Both the position numbers and the translations under genes were made by a program. 64,000 bases of DNA from Schistocephalus solidus (lineage: Eukaryota; Platyhelminthes; Cestoda; Diphyllobothriidea; Diphyllobothriidae), in assembly GCA_017591395.1 (NCBI GenBank), contig WEDG01000993.1, forward strand, positions 292,944-356,943. Reading direction: 5' to 3'. Positions 38,473 through 49,567 of this stretch are shown here, in pieces. Each line of letters opens with the position of its first letter. Position 1 is the stretch's first letter. The notes below the pieces were generated by a model. The model searched no databases, was not told the origin of the DNA, and saw only the letters and a program-made list of their open reading frames with translations.

Positions 38473-40210
38473 AAAGTGGAACCGACAAAGACAAGGGAGA
38501 CCGGAATGGCCATTTCTGGCTTATTACCCAATCACAAGTGTGGCACACCTGGGATTTGAACTCGCGACCTTTGGTAATTGAGTCGAACGCTCTACCATTG
38601 AGCCACGGGCTCGTTGTTTTTTGGTGGGGATCGGGTATATGATTATAGTATGTTGCTCACCGATCTGCTTAAGGAGCATGTATGTTCCGTTATGCCCTGG
38701 AGCTCAGACTAGAGCCCTCGCAGTCGGTCGCATAGCGACATGTAGCATATGTTGTTAAAGTGGAACCGACAAAAACAAGGGAGACCGGAATGGCCATTTC
38801 TGGCTTATTAGCCGTCATCAGCCAGTCATACCCAATCTCAAGTGTGGCACACGTGGGATTCGAACTCGCGACCTTTGGTAATTGAGTCGAACGCTCTACC
38901 ATTGAGCCACTGGCTCGTTGTTTTTGTCGGTCGGGATCGGGTATATGATTATAGTATGTTGCTCACCGATCTGCTTAAGGAGCATGTATGTTCCGTTGTG
39001 CCCTGGAGCTCAGACTAGAGCCCTCGCAGGCAGTCGCATAGCGACATGAAGCATATGTTGTTGAAGTGAAACCGACAAAGACAAAGGAGACCGGAATGGC
39101 CATTTCTGGCTTATTAGCCGTCATCAGTCAGTCATACCCAATCCCAAGTATGGCACACCTGGGATTCGAACTCGCGGCCTTTGGTAATTGAGTCGAACGC
39201 TCTACCATTGAGCCACGGGCTCGTGTTTTTTGTCGGTTGGGATCGGGTATATGATTATATTATGTTGCTCACCGATCTGCTTAAGGAGCATGTATGTTCC
39301 GTTGTGCCCTGGAGCTCAGACTAGAGCCCTCGCAGCGGTCGCATAGCGACATGAAGTATATGTTGAACTGGAACCGACAAAGACAAGGGAGACCGGAATG
39401 GCCATTTCTGGCTTATTAGCCGTCATCAGCCAGTCATACCCAATCCCAAGTGTGGCACACCTGGGATTCGAACTCTCGACCTTTGGTAATTGAGTCGAAC
39501 GCTCTACCATTGAGCCACGGGCTCGTTGTTTTTGTCGGTTGGGATCGGGTATATGATTATAGTATGTTGCTCACCGATCTGCTTAAGGAGCATGTATGTT
39601 CCGTTGTGCCCTGGAGCTCAGACTAGAGCCCTCGCAGGCGGTCGTATCGCGACATGAAGCATTTGTTTTTAAAGTGGAACTGACAAAGACAAGGGAGACC
39701 GGAATGGCCATATCTGGCTTATTAGCCGTCATCAGCCAGTCATACCCAATCCCAAGTGTGGCACACCTGAGATTCGAACTCGCGACCTTTGGTAATTGAG
39801 TCGAACGCTCTACCATTGAGCCACGGGCTCGTTGTTTTTGTCGGTTGGGATCGGGTATATGATTATAGTATGTTGCGCACCAATCTGCTTAAGGTGAATG
39901 TATGTTCCGTTGTGCCCTGGAGCTCAGACTAGAGCCCTCGCAGGCGGTCGCATAGCGACATGAAGCATATGTTGTTAAAGTGGAACCGACAAAGACAAGG
40001 GAGACTGGAATGGCCATTTCTGGCTTATTAGCCGTCATCAGCCAGTCATACCCAATCCCAAGTGTGGCACACCTGGGATTCGAACTCGCGACCTTTGATA
40101 ATTGAGTCGAACGCTCTACCATTGAGCCACGGGCTCGTTGTTTTTGTCGGTTGGGATCGGGTATATAATTATAGTATTTTGCTCACCGATCTGCTTAAGG
40201 AGCATGTATG

Positions 40211-40269
<59 letters not shown>

Positions 40270-43200
40270 AGAAAAGGCGATCTCAGGGACTAAAGGTGTA
40301 TTGTCCTGACGTTTCAAAAGCATACAAGCTTTCATCGTCGGAGGTAAGTATCGTACCGCGTCTCACAGTATTTATAGGGGGTGATAGCCAGTTTGTGACA
40401 GGGTTGTTTGTACGGGTTCACCTTAACAGTGTGCACGATAGGAGGACGGGGTGGGGAGTCCTTAATTGCCGGCATACACAAAGGAATCATCTCTGTAGCC
40501 ACCGCGGTGAAGAAGGGGGGGAGGAGGAAATTTCTGTCAGTTGACATGTCTCTCGTTGAGGGGGGTGGCCATTATCTGGGTCAGCATTGACCTTAATTGG
40601 CGCCCTGTGTTGTTTGTGTCCTGAGTGCATGTCTCCTCGTTTGTCGGGGTAGCAATTGATGCGGCGGTGATCATGGCTGCGCCTTCGTCGGCCCCGAATT
40701 GTGGCGTGGTTAGGTGCATGTCCGTCCTAGGTTCTCCCGCGGTGTAATTCACGTTTGGCCTAATTCCGTGTTTGCTCTTACGTTCGATGAGCTGCGCCCG
40801 GAGGGCCTGGTAGGCTGCCGGAAGGGCGACCAACACACGCCAACTTCTAAGTTACCACAGTAAGCACCCGTTGTGCCACAAACGCAGCTGTGTGCGAGCT
40901 CTCTACAGAAGGGCAGAAACACATTGCAGCGAGTTGGACGACAAAAGGGCAGAACTCCGCTACCTCCAGCGCCTTTTCATGGCCAACGGATACCCTCGTA
41001 ACTTCATCGAGCGCAGCAGGCTGGCCAAACCTAGACAAAATCTGGTAACAGAACAACCAAAAGTCTGGCGTGCACTGCCATACATTGACGGCGTCTCTGA
41101 GGCAGTTTCCCGCCTCCTCAGACCGCTAGGGATCGGAATCGCCCATCGACCGGATTCAACCATTCGGAATCTAGTTATGAGACCGAAAGCCCCCCTTCCA
41201 CGAGGTGAGACTTCAAACATCATCTACAGGATCCAATGTGACTCCTGTGAAGTTAACTACGTCGGAGAGACGGGGAAGCGGTTGCAGACCCGTGTTACCG
41301 AACACGTGCGGGCAGTGAGGAGAATGGACCCATTGTCCCTGGTGGCAGAACACTGTGCAAACTCTGGGCACACGTTCGCCTTCCAAAACGCCGAAATCCT
41401 GGGTCGAGGAAATGACCGCGTAACCAGGGAAACAATTGAAGCCTGGCACACGGAGCCTACGTCGATCAACCGTTGTGTCGCCCTTCCGGCAGCCTACCAG
41501 GCCCTCCGGGCGCAGCTCATCGAACGTAAGAGCAAACACGGAATTAGGCCAAACGTGAATTCCACCGCGGGAGAACCTAGGACGGACATGCACCTAACCA
41601 CGCCACAATTCGGGGCCGACGAAGGCGCAGCCATGATCACCGCCGCATCAATTGCTACCCCGACAAACGAGGAGACATGCACTCAGGACACAAACAACAC
41701 AGGGCGCCAATTAAGGTCAATGCTGACCCAGATAATGGCCACCCCCCTCAACGAGAGACATGTCAACTGACAGAAATTTCCTCCTCCCCCCCTTCTTCAC
41801 CGCGGTGGCTACAGAGATGATTCCTTTGTGTATGCCGGCAATTAAGGACTCCCCCACCCCGTCCTCCTATCGTGCACACTGTTAAGGTGAACCCGTACAA
41901 ACAACCCTGTCACAAACTGGCTATCACCCCCTATAAATACTGTGAGACGCGGTACGATACTTACCTCCGACGATGGAAGCTTGTATGCTTTTGAAACGTC
42001 AGGACAATACACCTTTAGTCCCTGAGATCGCCTTTTCTTCTCATTTATGTCCGGGGACACGCATATTCGCTTCAATCAGCAATATATATATATATATATA
42101 TAAATTCTTTGGGAAAGTAGAAACTTAAATGCGTAAATTTTCGAGACTATTCCCCCATCTCGTCGTCAGACTACGGGCAGTGTACAGGAACAATTAATTA
42201 ATTAACGGTGTTTAACAAAGGATTCTGAGGTTGGGTGAAATCCGAACCAATATGCGTTGAGTGCATTTTGTCATCCTGTCGTGATTTGTTTTGCGCGTTT
42301 GAATTTTTCGTTAACGATTTTGTATGCTGCATCCAAATTGATATGCCGGTTGATGCCTGCCTCATCTGAGTGCATTGGTTCCAGGAATTCACGGCCATTT
42401 CTGGTTTGGCAGATGCCAACAATCCGTGTTTTCTCCAATGCATATTTATGTCCTGTTTCCAGTGTATGCATAGCCATTTTGGATAAATGGTCTCGTCTTC
42501 TAACCGCGAACTCTCGCTCTCTCTCTCTCTCTCTCTCTCCCCATTGACCCTCATTCCCGGCACAATTGGTGCCTGGCCCTTATAGGTCGATGCTGTAGTT
42601 GATGGGGTTGGCATCTGATTGCCAGGCTGATTAATATCTAGGCAGTGCATGGCGACGTGCGACTGTCCATCCTTTTGGATATATCCACACGATTTTTGGG
42701 CGTGGAGCGCTTCACCGAGCCGGCACTGGGAAATATTTCCCTGTAGACAAGGATCTACGTGGTCACAATTAGCCCATCCGCACAACTGCCTGAGGTCGAA
42801 CCTTATACCGAAGAGCATATATGTTAGGACACCAGCTAGAACTTATTTTCGTCGAGAAGTTGCCAGAAGCTGCAACCGACGCCTATTGTGAACCCTTATT
42901 AATGAATGTCACTTTCGTCTACGAAAGTGCGACAGAGAAATCGAAAGGGAGAAAGGAGCATTTGCATCATACCTGCAGATAGAAAAACAACAAAGCCTAG
43001 AGAAATGTAGCGTGATTAAGGTGAATGAAGCTCGAAATATGAAGAAGGCCCAACTCCAGAACACAATTTACAGCCTAAAATCAGCCCAAGCAATCGTACC
43101 TGAACAACCAACAGTCTACCATCTGTCCCCCAAGCAACTGACAGAAGACCAGATTAAAGTGCTTTAACAAAGGAGATGCGCATCCAGTGGATTTTATCAC

Positions 43201-46200
43201 CGCACTGGAAGCCACACTCTCAAAGACGCAAACCGCAGAAGACGCCAAGCAAATCGCATCCCTCAACATATCCCTCAGGACACGTCAAACCATCTCAGCC
43301 GAGGTAAAGGCCATTAGGGAATTAAAGAAGGACGAAGAAATCGTCATTGTTCCAGCAGACAAAGGACGTGCAACTGTGGTCTTGGACAAGTCGGAATACG
43401 TGGCAACAGCTCAGGATCTACCAAAAGACAGTCGGCCATATAAGGTCTTTGACTCTGACCATCTATAGAAACCCTGTTAGGCAAGCTCAATAAGAGCATG
43501 CACCAAATGAGGAGCCAAAAGGCAATATCTGGAAACGATTGAAGACAAATGAAACTGCAGGATGCCGCCTCAGCGCATTTCTATGGTAACAATAGCCCCC
43601 AACGAGATACTGGTATCATTTGACGTCCTCTCCCTGTTCACATCAATCCCAAAAGGATTGACTATAAAAGTCGTCTATGAACTTCTGGACAGAAGGTACG
43701 ACGAAGAGGGAAAACCTTTTCAAAGGAAGCACGTGACTGAGTTACTGTACTACTGCCTGTGCACGCACTTCACGTTTACCAGCCGTTTTTATGAGCAAAT
43801 ACGGGGAGCTCCGATGGGATCACCGATTTCCGGCTGCCTGTCGGTACCAGTCTTACAGGATCTCGAAACTGGGGTCTCTCAGTTCTACAAACCGCAATTT
43901 TGGATTCGTTGCGTAGATGACACTTTTGTCATCCTACATCGAGACGCTAAAGAGAACTTTAAAAGGGATTTGAACTCGATCTTCCCACGTATTCACTTCA
44001 TAATGAAGGAAGAATAGGACCGAATGCTGCCTTTTCTGGATGTCCAAGTCTCGAGACAGGAGGACGGAACCCTCCAGATTTGCGTGTTCCAAAAAGCGAC
44101 CAACACGGAGAAAATACTTCACTACCACAGCAACCACCCCCTGTCGCACAAACGCAGTTGCGTCCGGTCGCCTTATCGCCGCATCCAGACACACTGCAGC
44201 ACAGAGGCCAAGAATGTGTGAAAACGTAAAACTATATGGCCCCTCTTTCTCGCCAGTGGATATCCAAGTAGATTCACTAACATATACTTGTACCAAAGCT
44301 ATAGGAAGACCTACGGTGAAGAAAAAACAAAAATCTGAACTCTTTCGTGTCTTGGCCTATGTGAGAAACGTCTTTGTAGCCACCGAGTGCTTGCTAAGAC
44401 CGCTAAACGTGGGCGCTGGACACCGGCCGAATTCTACTATCCGTCACTTACTAATGCAACCAAAGGGTTGACTACCACCCATGGACACGTCAGGCGTTAT
44501 TTACCGCGTCAAATGCCTATGCTGCCTGGCCAACTACTATGGCACGACCGACAAACGACTGAGTACGCGCATGCACGAGCATGCTTTAGTCGTAAAACAA
44601 AAGAATATACGGTCGCACGTCGCCATACACAGCCAAAAAAACAATCAGCCGTTCAAATTTTACGGGCCCCAAGCGTTCGGCCGAGCCGATAGCAAATTGG
44701 CGAGAGAAATCCTAGAAGCTTGGTAATCAGCCGCCAACTCCATCAACAACAGCATCGACCTATGAGGCCGCCAGGCACCACTTGCGCACAGGATGCGAGC
44801 AATGAGAAGGAAGAAAGAGCAGTAGGTCTATCACGATTTTTTGAAAGACTTACTTAAACCATGTATTTACCCCTTTGTATATCTCCAATGATGCACTCGA
44901 GTATGAGTATGAAAGGTCAGTCCAGAAAATCCTCTTCCCGAAAAAATCACCTAATATATATAAATATATAGGCAGAATAACATGACCGACAAAGACAAGG
45001 GAGACTGGAATGGCCATTTCTGGCTTATTAGCCGTCATCAGCCAGCCATACCCAAACCCAGGCGCTGCGGCGCCCGAGCCTCGAACTCGCGACCTTGTGT
45101 GGCAGAAGTCCAACGCTCTACCCACTGCGCCACGAGCTCGTTGTCTTTGCCGGTTTCGATCGGGAATATTGACTATCGAATGCTCACCGATTGAGTTAGG
45201 ATTACTGTCCAGTTGGGCTTTCTACCTTTCCGCCAGCAGCCGTAGCAGTTAGTATAGTAGCAGAATAACATGACCGACAAAGACAAGGGACGGTCATGTT
45301 ATTCTGCCTATATACTTAACTGCCCCTACGGCTGCTGGCGGGCTTGAGAGTTAGCCCCAAAGGCACAACGGGACGAGTTAGTCCTGCAACCGATCGGTGA
45401 GTCCCCAATACCATTATATATATGATAGGATATCATCGATGCTGGAATCCATTTGAGTCAGATTATTCTAGCCGAGTGATAGCATGACAGCATATGATGG
45501 AATGGAACCGACAAAATAGTGAATGGTTCTGGCTTATTAGCCGTCATCAGCCAGTCATACCCAATCCCAAGTGTAGCACACCTGATGAACTCGCATCTTT
45601 GGTATTTGAGTCGAACGCTTCACCATTGAGCCACGGGCTCGTTGTTCGACTCAAATACCAAAGGTTGCGGGTTCGAATCCCAGGTGTGCTACACTTGGGA
45701 TTGGGTATGACTGGCTGATGACGGCTAATAAGCCAGAAATGGCCATTCCGGTCTCCCTTGTCTTTGTCGGTTCCATTCCATCATATGCTACTTGTCGCTA
45801 TGCGACCGCCTGCGAGGGCTCTAGTCTGAGCTCCAGGGCACAACGGAACATGCATGTTCCTTAAGCAGATCGGTGAGCCCCACACTATCATCATATTCCC
45901 GATCACAACCGACAAAACAACGAGCCCGTGGCTCAATGGTAGAGCGTTCGACTCAAATACCAAAGGTTGTGGGTTCGAATCCCAGGTGTGCTACACTTGG
46001 GATTGGGTATGACTGGCTGATGACGGCTAATAAGCCAGAAATGGCCATTCCGGTCTCCCTTGTCTTTGTCGGTTCCATTCCATCATATGCTACTTGTCGC
46101 TATGCGACCGCCTGCGAGGGCTCTAGTCTGAGCTCCAGGGCACAACGGAACATGCATGTTCCTTAAGCAGATCGGTGAGCCCCACACTATCATCATATTC

Positions 46201-46384
46201 CCGATCACAACCGACAAAACAACGAGCCCGTGGCTCAATGGTAGAGCGTTCGACTCAAATACCAAAGGTTGCGGGTTCGAATCCTAGGTGTGCTACACTT
46301 GGGATTGGGTATGACTGGCTGATGACGGCTTATAAGCCAGAAATGGCCATTCTGGTCTCCCTTGTCTTTGTCAGTTCCATTCCA

Positions 46385-46450
<66 letters not shown>

Positions 46451-49400
46451 GGCGGAATAACATTACCAACAAAGAAAAGGGAGAATGGAATGACCATTTT
46501 TTAATTATAAGCCATCGTCCGCCAGCCATACCAAACCCCATGTGGTACACCACCACAGGCTCTAACCCTCGACCAGTTGATCAGAAGTCCAACCCTTTAG
46601 CCACGGGCTCGTTACCCTGTCGGCTTTGCTAGGGAATATTATTATTTGTGGTTCGACGCTCGCAAATCTGTTACTGGAATAATTTTTCTCCTTCGGCCTT
46701 GCAGCTTGCTCTCGACTCCCGCCAGCGGCCACATGGCAGCTATTGTATTATTGGCTCGAGAGCGAACTCCAAGGCAGAACGGAATGATTGAGTACAGTAA
46801 CCGATCGGTGAGCGTCTATTCACTAATGTTAATATTTGCGATCGATAGAAACAAGGGAGACCGGAATGGCCATTTCTGGGTTAGGCGTCGTTAGCCAGTC
46901 ATACCCAATCCCAATTGTGAACCGCTTGAGATTCGAAATGGAGATCTTTGGTCATTTAGTCGAACGCTGTATCCGTGAGCCATCTCACTCTTTGACCCAT
47001 CGGTTATGATCGGTGAGCGCCATTTCATCACGGAATATATATATATATGTATGTATATATGTACTAGGTATAATTATATCGAACGTGATTCCTCACCATG
47101 GTCATCGTTGTCTGTACTAGGTATTCTGCACTTACGACGACTACAACTGGGACTGGAGCCTCCAATTTGTTGGCTTAACTTGTTTCAAACCCGAACTTAC
47201 AGTCCTACACTTCAACTTTGCCCCACGGGTATATCATACGGGCGTCTGGTGAGAGTCGCGATTTCTTGCGCTTATTTTTATGCTTTTCTATACACTGAAG
47301 TTTTCTGTAATACACACTACATCAATACGCAACTTAGGTCTTAGCGACTATGGAGGATTTCATAAGAAGTCATTCTAATTTAGGTTTTTTCTTTCGCCGT
47401 TCTTTTGTAGCTGAACCGTGTCCCGGCTTATAGACAATAGAATAGTTCGGTTACCTGAATCTACCACTTCTTACTCACTTCGGTCGGGGTAGATTTACAC
47501 TACAGTTCATCTTACCTATCGGCTTCTTGACACATTTCGCACTACGTTGTCCACGCACGTTTTTCGCTTCCATCACATCTGCTTTGTAACCTAGTGGCAC
47601 GTGGTCTATCTTGCGCTTGCATCTTCTCGTATGCCTAATCCTATTCGCTTCAATACACTTGCTACTCGTCTACTCGTTTTGTTGAAAATTTTCACGCTAG
47701 AATGCAGTTTTATTGCGTCCCTCAAGCCCACGAATCCAGCCTTTCTGCGTAACTTAATTACCTTGTATTTACTCAAGCGTGCTATTTTTACTGGATGCTT
47801 CCATTTTTGAAAGCTTTGTTGTTTCTAAGTGAATAATTGGTATGGCTATTACTTCACTAATCATTCCACATATTATACACATATATATCTGTTTTCTTCA
47901 CGTTTTGAGTCTATCTTTGCCCGGAAACATTTTGGTCTGAAGATTCACCCAGTTATGTTTTCACATAGTTACTTAACTGTGAAATACCTTGTAACGTTTC
48001 CATGAGTATCATCGGCAGCCTTTTCCGATTGGGCAATTTTCACACCACTTTATATTTAATAGCAGGTGTCTATCATAGACTTTTTTAAAACAACTACCTA
48101 CCCCGAAATTATTCAGGATGTTTGCCATCAAGGGATACGTACAAAATCTATTTTATTTTTAAACTCGTCTTTAGTGCTTAAGAATTCATTTATGGACTCG
48201 AACTTGTAGATATGATTGATTTTTACGTTGTTTTCAACGAACAAAGTGTAGCCAAGTTCTGTTCAGCCTTTCTTATCCCACACATATATATATATATATA
48301 TATATAGCACAAATATGTTGCTAAGAGTGCAACAGGCAAGACGCAGACAGCTGTTTCACGGTCATTACCGATCATCAGTACATCATATGCCAGAAACCGC
48401 ATAGAGAACTCTGGGGGACCCACTGAGGAGCCGAACCCCTCGTTGCTGTGTCGCACAGCAGCAGAAAAATCGGCGAAACACGTGTCTGGGCTTTTAGCTA
48501 GTATCTATGTCGGAAGTACGGTATAACGCCTTTGCCATTCATACTACTTGTAGTATTACTTGTTTGTAGAATGGGTATTACGTGGTTATTCCACAGTGGT
48601 TGATTGTCTTCGACCCAAATGTTCATTGAAATTTCGGGTCTGACCCTAAAAAGTCATGTCCGAATCACCTGACTCCATGTCCTGCACTTAATAATTTCAG
48701 AAATTATTTACCCGATTATTCTCTGGAGTCCATATACCAGAAACCGCATAGAGAACGCCGGGGGACCCACTGAGGAGCCGAACCCCATGTTGCTGTGTCA
48801 CACAGCAGCAGAAACATCGGCGAAACACGTGTCTGGGCTTTTAGCTAGTATCTATGTCGGAAGTACGGTATAACGTCTTTGTCATATAAGATTCATACTT
48901 GTGGTATATTGTTTGTAGACAGGTCATGTGAGATGATTTGACTGACTAGTCAAATATTGAAATTTCGATTCACTAAATCATGTTCGATGTTCATATGCAT
49001 TACTTTCAGAAATCATTTGACCCGATTATTTTTCTGAGTTCATATTGATAGAGATTTAGACTCATCGAGCAGTTGTAGAAACACAAGAAACATCGGCAGA
49101 TGCTTTTAGTTATGTCTAGTAAGTAGGGTAGATCGTCCTTTGTCACATATATATATATATGACAAAAGACGTTATACTGTACTTCCGACATAGATACTAG
49201 CTAAAAGCCCAGACACGTGTTTCGCCGATGTTTCTGCTGCTGTGTGACACAGCAACGAGGGGTTCGGCTTCTCAGTGGGTCCCCCAGCGTTCTCTATGCG
49301 GTTTCTGGTATATGGACTCCAGAGAATAATCAGGTAAATAATTTCTGAAATTATTAAGTGCAGGACATGGAGTCAGGTGATTCGGACATGACTTTAGGTC

Positions 49401-49505
49401 AGACCCGAAATTTCAATGAACATTTGGGTCGAAGACAATCAACCACTGTGGAATAACCACGTAATGCCCATTCTACAAACAAGTAGTACTACAAGTAGTA
49501 TGAAT

Positions 49506-49567
<62 letters not shown>

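Larger units (their letters stand above)
38470..40213 (-). repeat. Six-unit tandem array of tRNA-headed hammerhead repeats
   Basis: Six units of about 302-306 bp, sense on the minus strand. Each has a tRNA-like head with A box (TGGCTCAATGG) and B box (GTTCGAATCCC), a hammerhead core about 30 nt after the B box, and a 134-nt module (GCATAGCGAC, CTCCAGGGCACAACGGAAC, ACCGATCTGC). The tRNA-plus-ribozyme part (about 168 nt) is bounded by AACCGACAAA and its inverse TTTGTCGGTT. The first unit has lost part of the ribozyme core. Apparent 60-77 codon frames ([10 protein letters not shown]...) are by-products. The layout matches the SM-alpha repeats of Schistosoma (about 330 bp, Pol III promoter, hammerhead). 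Confidence 0.85.
40266..42081 (+). mobile_element. PLE-2: 5'-truncated Penelope-like element with inverted ends
   Basis: The core (about 40840-41770) is a 5'-truncated PLE. It is flanked on the left by an inverted copy (40266-40829, minus) of its own 3' end (41477-about 42043). The two arms, about 565 bp, differ very little: their overlapping reading frames differ at one residue (Y/S) in some 95. Such inverted tails are typical of PLEs. (TA)n tracts abut both outer ends, at 40265 and 42082. The near-identity of the arms points to a recent insertion. Confidence 0.85.
45643..46382 (+). repeat. Plus-strand array of tRNA-headed hammerhead units
   Basis: Two complete and one partial unit with an exact 302-bp period. 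The first two are nearly identical, so this array is young or homogenised. A box 45929-45939, B box 45972-45982, ribozyme from 46011. The terminal inverted motif AACCGACAAA (45907-45916) and TTTGTCGGTT (46065-46074) bounds a 168-nt part. The orientation is opposite to the 38.5-40.2 kb array. It ends in an (TA)n tract. Confidence 0.85.
48307..48960 (+). repeat. Two tandem 355-bp hammerhead units, plus strand
   Basis: The units share CCAGAAACCGCATAGAGAAC, the ribozyme, TTTTAGCTAGTATCTATGTC, GGAAGTACGGTATAACG, GTTTGTAGA and the block TCTGACCC..TCATGTCCGAATCA. The distance between the two ribozymes is 347 nt. No tRNA-like head or reading frame was found, so the family is distinct from the 302-bp units. 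Minus-strand copies lie at 49160-49507 and 52090-53140. Confidence 0.8.

Noticed and set aside
38690..40122. Repeated 64-77 codon frames on the minus strand ([10 protein letters not shown]...)
   Set aside because: They recur only because the 302-bp unit recurs, cross the tRNA head and ribozyme, and have no protein-like conservation.
38470..40213. CRISPR array
   Set aside because: Regular spacing of about 304 bp, but the whole unit is repeated, with no short repeat and unique spacers; the genome is eukaryotic.
45915..45995. Possible functional tRNA gene
   Set aside because: A and B boxes are good, but the anticodon arm and acceptor stem do not pair, and the same head is repeated in every unit. 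It is a tRNA-derived promoter of a repeat.
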